From assembly GCA_903890485.1 (NCBI GenBank), contig CAITBM010000111.1:1-64000 (forward strand): a DNA stretch of 64,000 bases, written 5' to 3'. Numbering within the stretch: the stretch's first letter is position 1; each line of letters begins with the position of its first letter. The translations under genes were made by a program, and so were the position numbers. Shown piece by piece: positions 1 through 8,096 of the stretch. The notes beneath the pieces were generated by a model. That model was not told the origin of the DNA. It did no database searches and was given only the letters and a program-made list of their open reading frames with translations. The stretch is from an uncultured Opitutaceae bacterium. Its GTDB lineage: Bacteria > Verrucomicrobiota > Verrucomicrobiia > Opitutales > Opitutaceae.

Positions 1-71
1 CTCTGTTCCCCGGCGTCCGCTTCTCGTAGGATGCGGACTTTCTCCTCTGTACTGTAGCGTTTACCTTTCAT
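1..71 (-). CDS. IS3-family transposase OrfA, N-terminus only (runs off window)
   Basis: Reading the minus strand from an ATG at 71-69 gives about 23 residues beginning MKGKRYSTEEKVRILREADA. This is the usual start of the helix-turn-helix OrfA of IS3-family elements (K-R-Y-S-E-E, then I-L-R-E-A-x-x-G). A good Shine-Dalgarno, AAAGGA, lies 8 nt upstream at 85-80 on the minus strand. Only the first codons are inside the window, so the element extends to the left. The IS terminus should lie a few tens of bases to the right of the ATG, inside or next to the truncated kinase gene. A TGAAGAGTC-type end at about 109 is possible but unproven. Confidence 0.75.
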   Translation of the reverse strand, partial: MKGKRYSTEEKVRILREADAGEQ

Positions 72-1002
72 GGTCTGGGTCCTTTATGTTGGCCCAGACC
101 GACTCTTCAAGCGGCTCGAAGCGGCGGGATCACGTCACGCACTTGAGCGCGCCAGCCTCTCGGTCGTGGTCCTCGCCTCGGGCGAGGTCCTGATGGCCGC
201 GCTTCTTATCGCGCGCGTGGCCGCCTCAACGTTCGAGAGCCTGCGCCTTGCCCGAGAGAAGGCAGAAGTCGAGCGCAGGGCACAGGCCCAGAAGACGGAG
301 ATCATCAAACGCCTTTCGGGCGGGGTCTCCCATGTGATCAACAACCTGATGACCGTCGTGCTCGGAAATGCCCAACTCCTTCGCTCGAGCACTCCGCCCA
401 CGTCCCCTGACGTGGAGAGCATCGACGCCATCAGCAAGGCCGCGCAGGACGCTTCGCGACTCGCGGGTCGCCTCGGGCTGGCCAGTGGCAACAAGCAGCG
501 CGCAGACGACCCCCGCCCGCTCTCCGACGTCGTCCTCTCCCGCAAGGATGCGGTCATTCGCATCGTCGGCATGAAGCGCGACGTTGTCTGGGACGTCCCA
601 ACCTCGGAGGGCAAGGCGCTCGTCGCGCCGGCCGACGCCGAGGTCATCGTAAGCGAGCTCGTGTCGAACGCGGGCGAGGCAACTTACCATGCGGGCAAGA
701 TCACTATCCGGGTTCGCGACCAATTCATCCCCGAGGGAACGCCGCACTGCCCCACCCAGGGACTTCACACTATCCTGGAGATCGCCGATACCGGCCGGGG
801 CATCTCAAGGGACGACCTTCCCCGCGTGGTCGAACCGTTCTTCTCGCATCGGCCGTTCCACGAGGGCCGTGGCCTTGGCCTTTCGGTCGTCCAGGGCATC
901 GTCTCGCGCTACCGGGGAAGCCTCCTTATTGAGACGGTTCCCGGGACGGGCGCGGTGGTGAAGGTGTTCCTGCCGGTTGATGCCCCTTCAGAGGCCGTCT
1001 GA
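70..1002 (+). CDS. Sensor histidine kinase, N-terminally truncated next to the IS3 element
   Basis: The frame carries a two-component kinase core: a hydrophobic stretch (roughly residues 40-60), a charged coiled-coil linker, an H-box of the GGVSHxxNN type with the phosphoacceptor His near residue 87, an N-box (SELVSNAGEA), a G1 box (DTGRGIS) and a G2 box (GRGLGLSVVQ). It would autophosphorylate and pass phosphate to a receiver protein. The convergent receiver gene at 1021-1452 is an obvious candidate partner. The ATG at 70 overlaps the IS3 orfA start on the other strand, so the first residues are probably IS sequence and the true sensor N-terminus is missing. I read it as a disrupted membrane-bound kinase. 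Whether it is expressed is unknown. Confidence 0.75.
   Translation: MVWVLYVGPDRLFKRLEAAGSRHALERASLSVVVLASGEVLMAALLIARVAASTFESLRLAREKAEVERRAQAQKTEIIKRLSGGVSHVINNLMTVVLGNAQLLRSSTPPTSPDVESIDAISKAAQDASRLAGRLGLASGNKQRADDPRPLSDVVLSRKDAVIRIVGMKRDVVWDVPTSEGKALVAPADAEVIVSELVSNAGEATYHAGKITIRVRDQFIPEGTPHCPTQGLHTILEIADTGRGISRDDLPRVVEPFFSHRPFHEGRGLGLSVVQGIVSRYRGSLLIETVPGTGAVVKVFLPVDAPSEAV
72..100. repeat. 8-bp perfect inverted repeat around the IS3 orfA ribosome-binding site
   Basis: GGTCTGGG (72-79) and CCCAGACC (93-100) are perfect complements separated by a 13-nt loop. On the minus strand the loop holds AAAGGA, the likely Shine-Dalgarno of orfA, and the 3' stem arm fills the whole spacer up to the ATG. 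In mRNA made from the IS promoter this hairpin would lie directly against the start codon. In mRNA reading in from outside it could limit translation, which is known for some insertion sequences. Here that role is inference. Confidence 0.6.
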
Positions 1003-1020
1003 GGCCACCCAGGGAGCGGG

Positions 1021-1452
1021 CTAGCGCTTCGGGGCCTCCGCAAGGGCCGCCTCAATGGCCTTGAGCAAATCGGCCGCGCGGATCGGCTTTGTAAGCGTGC
1101 TGTGAACCCCCAGCTGTTTTGCGGTGGGCAGGTACACGGAGGTGCTCAGCTGCGAATCCCCAGAGATAGCAATGATCTGCGGTTTGTGCGCCGCCCGGGT
1201 CAGGTCGATGATGAGCTCGATGCCGTCCATGTCGGGCATCGCGATATCGGTGATGACCACGTCGTGCAGGCCGATGCGAAACAGCTCCAACCCGCTCCGT
1301 CCGTCTGGGGCGTCGTCAACCTCATATCCCGCCTCCTTGAGGATCTCTACAGTGACGTTGCGCAGTGCTTCGTCGTCGATGAGAAGTACGGATGGCAAGA
1401 TGGGTGTCGGTTTTATTCGTTCACTATCGCGGACTTGCACGCCAACCGGCAA
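1021..1452 (-). CDS. Single-domain response regulator (receiver only)
   Basis: About 143 aa, almost entirely one REC domain. The acidic pocket is at LLIDDE, the phosphoacceptor Asp is in VVITDIAMPDMDG, the conserved Ser/Thr is in AISGDS and the Lys in TLTKP. There is no output domain, so it would act by protein contact (CheY/Spo0F style) or as a phosphate sink. It faces the truncated kinase at 70-1002 with an 18-bp gap between stops. The longest frame starts at a TTG; a GTG four codons later is an alternative, so the start is uncertain by a few residues. Confidence 0.85.
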   Translation of the reverse strand: MPVGVQVRDSERIKPTPILPSVLLIDDEALRNVTVEILKEAGYEVDDAPDGRSGLELFRIGLHDVVITDIAMPDMDGIELIIDLTRAAHKPQIIAISGDSQLSTSVYLPTAKQLGVHSTLTKPIRAADLLKAIEAALAEAPKR

Positions 1453-1491
1453 AAGTTACTTCCGGTTTCGTGGGCACATTCATGTGTAACA

Positions 1492-1566
<75 letters not shown>

Positions 1567-1730
1567 GTACCTCGAATGGACCAGAATGCCCGGCGCCCCT
1601 TGCCACCGGCAAGCAAAATTCTGGGCGTCGAACCCCATGAATACGCACACCCTCCTCCCGGCCAACCCGGGGCCGCCAAAGGCAACCCTTTGGCTGCCTG
1701 CGGCCTAGCTTTTTGCCCCTGGAGCCTTGC

Positions 1731-2672
1731 CTATTTTTGCGCTGGCGCCGGCTGGAGAGGAAGCGTGCCGGCCTTGGGAGCGACCTGATCCAGGTTCGGG
1801 GCGACGTCGGCGTCCACCCGCCCTACCGCCCACGAGATTCCCCCGACCAAGACCGACTGGAACATCGCGCTGTTCCAGACATCATCCCGGTGGCCCATAT
1901 TGGTATAGAACACCCTTCCCTTGCCGTAAAGGTGGGCCCAGGTGGACGGATAGCTGGGGCGCGCGTAGGGGGCGCCCTCCATTCCTGACGTCTCCTGCAC
2001 GAGGAGCACATGGAGGTCTTTTGAGAAGTCCTTCAGGGAATACCACTCCTCCTTGAAGGCCGCATCGGCCGGGACACCGCTCATGCCTGGGAACTTGGGA
2101 TCGGCCACGGTCAGGTGGGACACTTGCTGGCTGCCGTGGATGATGAATTCGCCCCCGAGCATCTTGATGTAGGGATCGGCATTGCCGTCGTCGTCAAGCC
2201 AGCGCTGGGCCGTCATCTCCTTGCCACCCGGCGAATGGAATGTGTCCGAGGCGCAGTGTGCGCCAATGAAACCCTTGCCGCCGGCGACGGCGTCCAGAAG
2301 CGCCTGCTTGCCGGCCGGGCTCATCGCCGGAAAGCCGTCGGTGCCCACCTCAGTGAGGTCGCCGGTCGTGAAGAAAAAGTAGGCGTCAAACTGGGCCAGG
2401 TAGGCCGGGTTAAAGAGGCTGCCGTCCTTGGAGTACACGAACTCAATATTGTTCTTTGCGCCCAAATCCTTGAGCACCTGAAATGCGAGCCCGGGAACCT
2501 CACTGCCGGGATTTGGCTTATAGGGTTTCGTCGGGTCCTTGATGACCGAGTGCTCGTAACCCGAGGACTTGGTGAAAAAGAGGACGCGCTTTGCCGCGAC
2601 TGGAGCATCTGCCACCGCGAGCGAGGCGGGTACCAGGAATGCAAGGACTAGGGATAGGATTTGGGGTTTCAT
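1731..2672 (-). CDS. Secreted ThuA-domain protein
   Basis: 313 aa with a Sec signal peptide (about residues 1-22). It then shows the ThuA (trehalose-utilisation type, class I glutamine-amidotransferase-like) fold: RVLFFTKSSGYEHSVI near the start, FFFTTGDL, GKGFIGAHCASDTFH, the GGEFIIHGSQQ turn, and near the end GRVFYTNMGHRDDVW. Exported ThuA proteins are abundant in Verrucomicrobia and Planctomycetes and are usually linked to carbohydrate use, but their reaction is not established. Here it stands alone between tRNA-Met and the broken haem-protein gene, so no operon context helps. The start is the only good one ahead of the signal peptide. Confidence 0.85.
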   Translation of the reverse strand: MKPQILSLVLAFLVPASLAVADAPVAAKRVLFFTKSSGYEHSVIKDPTKPYKPNPGSEVPGLAFQVLKDLGAKNNIEFVYSKDGSLFNPAYLAQFDAYFFFTTGDLTEVGTDGFPAMSPAGKQALLDAVAGGKGFIGAHCASDTFHSPGGKEMTAQRWLDDDGNADPYIKMLGGEFIIHGSQQVSHLTVADPKFPGMSGVPADAAFKEEWYSLKDFSKDLHVLLVQETSGMEGAPYARPSYPSTWAHLYGKGRVFYTNMGHRDDVWNSAMFQSVLVGGISWAVGRVDADVAPNLDQVAPKAGTLPLQPAPAQK

Positions 2673-2859
2673 TTTTTGGAAAATCCGGAAGATCCCACCT
2701 CACCCTGGCGTTGGGGCTCACGGAAGTGGAATCCGCCAAGGCTCGGATTGGGCGTTCACGGTGACAAGCATATAGGACCGCTCCGAAGAGGCGGCCGTGT
2801 GATGGCGGGCAAGGCGCTATCCCTCCACGGGAGGCCGGCCCTCCGCCGCCCGCCTATTC

Positions 2860-3578
2860 CTAATTGGCGATCTCCGGCAGGGACCAAAGGAAGTCCACCT
2901 GGAGCGTACCGGCAAACTGCGGGTCGTTGAGATCGGTGTAACGAGCGCCCGCGTATTGCGGGGCCGATGCCAGGTGGTTTGGATTGTAGTTCTCCCGGAT
3001 GTGGCAACTCATGCAGTTGCAGGCTACGCCCACGTTGTTCTGCGCCGCACTCCCGGAGGGGTCGTATCCCGGAAGCGAATCGGGCAGGTTTGCGGCTCCG
3101 AAGCGCGCCTCCAAGTAGGGATTATAGACATAAAGCGCCGCGCCTGCATTCTGGCCTCCCACGTTCGGCTGGCCGGGGCTCGTCATTTCGTAGCCGATCG
3201 ACATCGCATAGTTCCTTGCCGCACCCTTTAGCTGCGGGGGCCTAAGCGCGGCAAGCACCTGCGAGCTCGGCTGCTTCGGGTCGTCGGGTGTCGGCGTCCA
3301 CCAGAACGTCTGCCATGTCCATCGCGCGATCTCGCGACCCGCAACGTGCATCGCCACGAGGATGGCATAGTCCCCCGCCGCCACATCCGCACCCGGTTGA
3401 TCGCGATTGAACTCGGTCGCCTCGAGCGCGTTGATGCGGTGATGGATCACGCTCGATAGAGGATACGTCGTCGCATCGGTCCTCGATCCCCCGTCGGTCG
3501 AGGCCAACAAATCGATTTGCCCGTTTCCGCTGCCTCCGTCCTGCGTGTCGATCCAGACCACACCGGGCCATTGGTAAG
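2860..3578 (-). pseudogene. C-terminal half of a secreted CxxCH haem protein, split by the IS1380 unit
   Basis: Downstream part of a gene whose upstream part lies at 6787-7491. The host frame resumes at codon TAC (3576-3574), followed by QWPGVVWID, and runs 237 codons to a TAA at 2860. It contains a single haem-binding motif, CNCMSCH, about 50 residues from the end, followed by a short C-terminal tail. An open frame can be read from 3627, but its first residues are transposon sequence. Without a signal peptide or the N-terminal half it is very unlikely to give a functional product. I do not recognise the family beyond its being a c-type haem protein; its partner electron carrier is unknown. 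Confidence 0.8.
3574..3578. repeat. Target-site duplication GTAAG, left copy
   Basis: GTAAG here is repeated at 6787-6791 (with one extra matching G, GGTAAG, at 3573 and 6786). Joining the flanks through a single copy restores an uninterrupted coding frame across the site. That makes this a real duplication made on insertion and not a chance match. Confidence 0.85.
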
Positions 3579-3591
3579 CTGAGATTCCCCA
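3579..3591 (+). repeat. Surrogate (alternative) left end of the transposition unit
   Basis: CTGAGATTCCCCA matches the IS's own left repeat CCGGGATTTCCCA at 10 of 13 positions and the right repeat CCCGGATTTCCCA at 9 of 13. It directly abuts the GTAAG duplication. A diverged match of this kind is what a transposase would accept as an alternative end in one-sided mobilisation. Confidence 0.75.
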
Positions 3592-3734
3592 CCGACCCCG
3601 AGCCGTGACTGCAGGGCATAACATCACCGTCTGCCGTGACGACTAACCAGTGCCACGGGAAGGAGCAGTTACGGACGCTCACCTAGTTGTTCCCCAAAAT
3701 CGCATTAGTTTGTCATGCCGCAGAATTGTATCTT

Positions 3735-5018
3735 TCAATGGATCGAAGGTACTTCGTAAACCTCCACAAGCGCGTTCCCTGCCGTCCCATTAAGGCCCGA
3801 TACCTGCACCGTGTATGCGCCAGGGGCCAGACTAAGCAGAACAGCCGAGTCCGCGCTACTTACCGGCAAGACGAAGGCGCCGGTACTAGTAAATGCGGCA
3901 CTGATCTGCGCCGCATTTGAGTTAGTGCTCCAGCCTGTGTTGGTCGCGATCTGTGTTCCCGAAGAGTTGAACACCGTCAGAACGGGTTGCGCCAAAGCCC
4001 CGCTGACCGAGAACTCCGAGAGAGTGGGTCCGATAGCCCGAATCAAAACCTGTTCGTTCGCCGAGCCCGAAATCACAAACCCTCCGATCAAGAGACCGCT
4101 TCCGGAGGTTACATTACCCCTGGTTGAGATGTTGATGAGCTGCCCGGGAGGCGTGACCGGAGCCGCAGGCGCAGCAAATACAGTTGTGGATAGTGTCACC
4201 GAGCCAGCTGAAGTGGAAGCGGTCACCGAATAGATTCCTTGGCTTGCCGGAGTGTACGAAGCGCTTGTCGCTCCAGGAATAGGGGCCCCGTTCAGACTCC
4301 ATTGGTAAGTCAGCGGCAAGGTCGAAGTAACCTGAGGTGCAATCGCTGTTCCTGATGTGAATGAATCTGCTAAAGGGACCGCGAACGGGATTGGGCCTGA
4401 AGTAACGAGAAGGTAGGTGGCGGGCGAATATGTCCCCGCACCAATTAGTGTATTAGCCCCAATCGAGACGTTGTCGTTCGCGTCAACAGTAGCCGGTCCA
4501 GGCAGTCCGTTTCCTACGTTAAAGTACGTGTTGCTGACTTGAAAGATCTGGTTCAAAACTCCGCTCGTTCCTAGTTCATAGACGGTGCTTGTGCCTGTGG
4601 ACTGCACGACGCCAAGAATGAACACGTCACCAGAAGGACTAACGCCAAGCATGAATGGTGCGACTCCATTTATTGCGAAATATTCAGTAGACTGTGTGGA
4701 CGGGATATATTTGGAGACGTAGCCGAGTGGAATTGATGTGTTCGAATTCTTTCCCTGGGAAAATAATGTATACGAGTCTCCGGCATTGTCTGTTCCGAAA
4801 CCCACCGTCAAAAACGAGCTTGTCTGGACTGACGACAGGAACCCGGTCCACGCAGTAGGTGTTGGTGCAGGCGAGACCACGCTAGCCTGGGTGCCAATTA
4901 TAACAGGAGGAATCGCGGAATTTTGAAAATAATATGACTGCCAGGTCTTCGTCTGCGCGCCGGCATCGGTTAACGCCGCTAAAGCGACGATCAAGGCAGT
5001 GGGTAATCTCATGGGCAA
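3735..5018 (-). CDS. Passenger gene: secreted Ig-like protein with Opitutaceae-type C-terminal domain
   Basis: 427 aa. Signal peptide about 1-21 (ALIVALAALTDAGAQ). A central part of roughly 200 residues with NHL/beta-propeller-like flavour (repeated G-D/S-x-hydrophobic turns) is followed by an Ig-like module near residues 215-275 (LTYQWSLNGAPIPGATS). The last ~130 residues start at LINISTRGNV, with IRAIGPTLSEF, APGAYTVQVSG and a final ALVEVYEV. That terminal domain also occurs twice in the gene remnant at 7478-8096. The gene lies wholly inside the IS1380 unit, 143 bp from its left end, and is transcribed in the same direction as the transposase. It seems intact. Function unknown; probably cell-surface or extracellular. 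Confidence 0.75.
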   Translation of the reverse strand: MPMRLPTALIVALAALTDAGAQTKTWQSYYFQNSAIPPVIIGTQASVVSPAPTPTAWTGFLSSVQTSSFLTVGFGTDNAGDSYTLFSQGKNSNTSIPLGYVSKYIPSTQSTEYFAINGVAPFMLGVSPSGDVFILGVVQSTGTSTVYELGTSGVLNQIFQVSNTYFNVGNGLPGPATVDANDNVSIGANTLIGAGTYSPATYLLVTSGPIPFAVPLADSFTSGTAIAPQVTSTLPLTYQWSLNGAPIPGATSASYTPASQGIYSVTASTSAGSVTLSTTVFAAPAAPVTPPGQLINISTRGNVTSGSGLLIGGFVISGSANEQVLIRAIGPTLSEFSVSGALAQPVLTVFNSSGTQIATNTGWSTNSNAAQISAAFTSTGAFVLPVSSADSAVLLSLAPGAYTVQVSGLNGTAGNALVEVYEVPSIH

Positions 5019-5340
5019 TCCTTCGCTCTAGCGGTTATTGGACGGGCTGATAATGTCACGCTGGACTAACAAGACAAGCCACGCGGCCGAATCCGCTATG
5101 GTATTCGTGTAATCCGGGATTTCCCATTTGAGTTCATGATTTGAACGGATTGTGGGCTCGGTCGTGTGAAACATGTAGAAATCAGCTTGGTCTTCGAGCC
5201 CAAAGTTGCTTTTGCGGCATGCTGGGGGCCCGCCGTGATGTATGCTCCGCACAAATGGGCTGCCGGTGGCACGAAACGTCGCCGTAAGGGGACAGTGCTC
5301 CCATGAACTCCAAGACTGGAACGCAGCGTCAGAGAAGCAG
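5019..5340. other. Non-coding stretch inside the transposition unit
   Basis: 322 bp between the passenger start and the transposase stop. It contains the IS's own left inverted repeat at 5114-5126, flanked outside by GTAAT (5109-5113). Short frames can be read here, but none has recognisable composition or motifs. The passenger promoter, if any, must lie in this interval. Confidence 0.6.
5114..5126 (+). repeat. IS1380 element, own left inverted repeat (bypassed end)
   Basis: CCGGGATTTCCCA is the inverted match (12 of 13) of CCCGGATTTCCCA read inward from 6786. It lies 215 bp beyond the transposase stop, giving an IS of 1673 bp, a normal size for the family. The sequence just outside it is GTAAT. 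It does not border the insertion in the haem-protein gene, so this end was skipped in the last transposition. Confidence 0.8.
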
Positions 5341-6747
5341 TCATCCGGAAGCTGGCATTGGAAGGCGCAAACGGTCGATCGCACATAGGATCGCCTGGAA
5401 CAACTTCCGGGGCACTGCCACCTCCGCGAGTTGGAAGGTGACCCGCCGGGCGTGGCGAACAACCTTCGCCCCGATCTTGATCAATTTCTCCCGAGTCGTC
5501 GTCAAGGTCCAGCGCCGAACTTCCCGCGGCAGGACCAACTGCCGGAGGAAATTCCCGAGGTTGTACGCCAACACTAAGAGGTGAAGCCGCACCTGATTGT
5601 CGACGAAATCATGGCACGACAGACGCGTCCACTTTACCGCATTCTTGCCTTCCTTGATCCATTGTTCTGCCGTTCCCCGCTGGTTGTAGAAGCGGACGAC
5701 GCGTTTGGCCGGACGGATGAGATTCGTCACGATGAAGCCAACCCGTGGAAACAACTCGCCTTTGTGCCATTCAACCTTGGCGACCACCCGCCTGGACCGG
5801 TTCCAGCTCTGGGCCTGGTAGGAAAAGTCAGCATACCGGACTAGCGGCGCATTTGACGGTCGGCCCACGGGCCGCGTCAAGAGAGGCTCTATCTCCCGCT
5901 GCAACACGTCGTTTCCTGGGAGGCGAATGGCATAGGAATATCCTTCGTCCTCAAGAAACCGGTAGAGCTCCGGCTGAGCGAATGCGGCGTCTGCTCGAAA
6001 ACGACGGGGAATCCTTCGGCCACGGTAGCGTGCCACGACCGGCTCCAAGACATTCCTCCAATCCTTTGCGCTGTGGACGTTCCCCTCCCTCAGGATCGAG
6101 CGTTCGACATCGCCAAACTGGTTGAAGCAAAAGAGAGGGTGATAGCAGGTGCAGCCAAAATGCCCGTTGTAGGCCGTGCCCTCCTGTTCTCCGTAGGTCT
6201 CGCTGACGGAGCTGTCCATGTCCAGGACAACCTCCCGCAGGCGCCTGCGTTCCCGCAATTGATCGACCCATTCGCCGGAGGCGTTCGCAATAACGGCCAG
6301 ATTGCGGGGCTGTGTCAGCACCTCGGTCTCGAAACGTGCCATCTGGCTTGTCGACGCTGCCGCATGCTCTGTCGCTCGTCCTCCGACCACCTGCCTCATG
6401 ACCGGATCGACCGCGAGCCGCTCGGCATCGTTGGTGTCTTCGTAGCCTGCAAGCCGACTATATATAGACTGGCGAATCAGGGCCAAAATCGAATGCTGCG
6501 TGTTCCTTCCGGTCCGCCAGTCGTTCAGCAAATGGCCGCTCATCGCTGTCAGTCCGAGCACGTCGTCCATCTCCCTGTAGGCAAGTAGCCCTGCGTCGGA
6601 CGAGATATTGGCGCCGTGAAATTCCAACGTCAGGCGCCGGTCAAAACTCAGTTTCAAACCCTCGTTTTTGGTCGCACCCATTGGATTTCGTGTTCTCAAG
6701 GTTTTATGCGTTTCTATACCATTCCCCATTATACGGTTACGCAGCAT
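5341..6747 (-). CDS. IS1380-family transposase
   Basis: Up to 468 aa; a start at 6681 ([14 protein letters not shown]) would give 446 aa, closer to the family norm. DDE-type transposase. The first Asp is in [14 protein letters not shown], followed by [17 protein letters not shown], which is highly typical of IS1380 proteins. The second Asp is in FRADAAFA. The Glu lies in the Y-x-x-R-x-x-x-E-x(6)-K block ([15 protein letters not shown]). No frameshift or internal stop was seen, so it may still be active. It moves itself and, judged from the duplicated target, also the adjacent passenger gene. Confidence 0.92.
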   Translation of the reverse strand: MLRNRIMGNGIETHKTLRTRNPMGATKNEGLKLSFDRRLTLEFHGANISSDAGLLAYREMDDVLGLTAMSGHLLNDWRTGRNTQHSILALIRQSIYSRLAGYEDTNDAERLAVDPVMRQVVGGRATEHAAASTSQMARFETEVLTQPRNLAVIANASGEWVDQLRERRRLREVVLDMDSSVSETYGEQEGTAYNGHFGCTCYHPLFCFNQFGDVERSILREGNVHSAKDWRNVLEPVVARYRGRRIPRRFRADAAFAQPELYRFLEDEGYSYAIRLPGNDVLQREIEPLLTRPVGRPSNAPLVRYADFSYQAQSWNRSRRVVAKVEWHKGELFPRVGFIVTNLIRPAKRVVRFYNQRGTAEQWIKEGKNAVKWTRLSCHDFVDNQVRLHLLVLAYNLGNFLRQLVLPREVRRWTLTTTREKLIKIGAKVVRHARRVTFQLAEVAVPRKLFQAILCAIDRLRLPMPASG

Positions 6748-6773
6748 TATTGTCAGCAGTCATCATGCCAATC

Positions 6774-6786
6774 TGGGAAATCCGGG
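6774..6786 (-). repeat. IS1380 right inverted repeat
   Basis: Read inward on the minus strand this is CCCGGATTTCCCA, the partner of the repeat at 5114-5126 (12 of 13). It abuts the right GTAAG duplication. The interrupted host frame reads through it for a few codons to a TGA at 6763. Confidence 0.85.
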
Positions 6787-6791
6787 GTAAG
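6787..6791. repeat. Target-site duplication GTAAG, right copy
   Basis: Second copy of the 5-bp duplication seen at 3574-3578. On the minus strand it overlaps host codons for ...APY, where the protein continued before insertion. Confidence 0.85.
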
Positions 6792-7491
6792 GGGCCCAGG
6801 CCTGCGGTGTTGCCGGCGGCCCCGACCAGACGTTCAAGCGGTAGTACCGGCCCCCGACAAGGGTCTTGGCCGTGATGATCTGGAAAGCCGACTTGAGCGT
6901 GATCGAGGTTGCCGGAAACGCCGGGACCTGGGAGGCACCGCCAAGCAGGAGTTGGTTGAGCGCTGTCACGCTGAGCAGCTTCTGCTCGATGACATGAGCG
7001 GCGGCCGTGGGGTCAAACTTGACGTAGCCGAATACGGTTTCCGACCCCGATTGCTCGGCGAGAAGCTCCCGGTCCCGGGGGCCAAGCCCATGCTGAAACT
7101 GCACGAAGTTACTGAGCGGCGAACGTATGCGCGGCGTTGCCGTCCGCACCACTTTACCTCCCAGGGTGAATTGACCGTCGAACTCCTGCGGGGTGTACCA
7201 GGTCTCGAAGACACGCAGACTCTCGCCCTGGTCCACTTGGGAGGTCTCAAGCGTTAGCGCCGTCCACAGGCCCCACCCGTGGACGGCGATGTTCGTGGCC
7301 GCGCCTGCCGAGAGGTCGGGTCCGGCGGACAGGTCGTGGACCCAGGTGAGGATCGTCGCCTCGCTTTCCGGGAAATGGTATCCCGGAACCTGGGGATCAG
7401 GCAGGGCCACCGCGGTGATCGCGGCGGCCCCCGCCGAAGCGGAGCCCAGGCCAAGGCCGGCGAAGAGGAGCGCCTTGCTAGGGAACCTCAT
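6787..7491 (-). pseudogene. N-terminal half of the split secreted haem protein
   Basis: 235 host codons from ATG at 7491 to the TAC at the insertion point, then 7 transposon-encoded codons to a stop at 6763. The start is chosen for the GAGGT Shine-Dalgarno just upstream and the signal peptide that follows (SKALLFAGLGLGSASAGAAA). It overlaps the stop of the preceding gene by 14 nt, suggesting translational coupling. Visible features include PDPQVPGYHFPES, HGWGLWTALTLET and RDRELLAEQSGSETVFGYVKF. Joined to 2860-3576 it gives about 472 aa with one CxxCH near the C-terminus. The truncated product lacks the haem site. Confidence 0.8.
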
Positions 7492-8096
7492 AGACCTCGA
7501 CAAGCGCGACACCCGTGTCCCCGCTCGCACCGGCAACCTGGGCCGTATAGGCTCCAGGCGGCAGCGTGAGCAGGAGCGCGGAATCGTTGCTGGTGGCGTT
7601 GGACCATCCGAAAGCCCCGACACTGGAGGCGGTGCTGGCGACCTGCGCGTCGCCTGCCCAACCGGAATTTGAGGCGAGGAGCGTGCTGCCGCTGTAGAGC
7701 TGAAGCTGCGGGTCGGGGAGCGTTCCCGTGACACCAAAGGGCACGAGCGCGGGACCGGACGCCCGGACCAAAACCGTGCGGGCCGTCGATCCCCCGATCA
7801 CGAACCCCGCAATGAGGATATTGGAGCCCGTTCCAACTTGAACGCGCGCCGATATGTTGACGAGCCGGGGCGTCGTGGGGGTGTAGGTTCCGGCCGGCGT
7901 TGCGTCGTACACCTCGACCAAGGAGACGCCGGTGTCACCCGCCGAGCCGGAGATCTGGGCCGTGTAGGCCCCTGCGGCAGGTGTCTCCAGAAGCGCCGAG
8001 TCGTGGCTCGTCGCGCTTCCCCACGTGAACGCCCCGACCGCGGACGCGGTGGAGGCGATCTGTGCGTCGCCAGCCCATCCGTTGTTCGTGGCCAGG
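7478..8096 (-). pseudogene. Remnant of a secreted protein with two copies of the Opitutaceae-type C-terminal domain
   Basis: About 206 codons in one frame to TAG at 7480-7478. The first domain copy is partial (from SLATNNGWAGDAQ to VSLVEVYD). The second is complete (from LVNISARVQVGTG through RASGPALVPFG, NSGWAGDAQ, PPGAYTAQVAG to ALVEVYEVP). The two copies are near-duplicates of each other and homologous to the passenger's C-terminus at 3735-5018. There is no start codon or signal peptide in this frame. Upstream, at about 8097, the sequence switches to a cupredoxin-like gene in another frame, so a deletion or rearrangement has removed the original 5' part. Confidence 0.7.

Larger units (their letters stand above)
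3579..6786. mobile_element. IS1380-family (ISEcp1-like) transposition unit with a passenger gene
   Basis: A 3208-bp insertion bounded by 5-bp direct repeats GTAAG. From right to left it holds the right inverted repeat (6774-6786), an IS1380-family transposase (5341-6747), the IS's own left inverted repeat (5114-5126), a passenger gene (3735-5018) and an end-like sequence at 3579-3591. The IS proper would be 5114-6786 (1673 bp), but the duplicated target lies outside 3579. The element that moved was therefore the IS plus about 1.5 kb of neighbouring DNA, ended at a surrogate repeat. ISEcp1, also IS1380 family with 5-bp duplications, is known to mobilise adjacent genes this way. The passenger segment reads less GC-rich than its surroundings. 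Confidence 0.85.

Noticed and set aside
3242-3682. 146-aa open frame overlapping the C-terminal haem-protein half
   Set aside because: It is an alternative frame across the transposon junction. The in-frame partner (2860-3578) has the haem motif and rejoins the N-terminal half exactly.
5028-5462. 144-aa frame between passenger and transposase
   Set aside because: Composition is unlike protein, it overlaps the transposase in another frame and it runs across the IS left repeat. I treat the region as non-coding.
5114-6786. Simple IS1380 insertion with its own two ends
   Set aside because: The left flank of 5114 is not host-gene sequence, and the duplicated target and rejoined frame lie at 3579, so the moved unit is larger.
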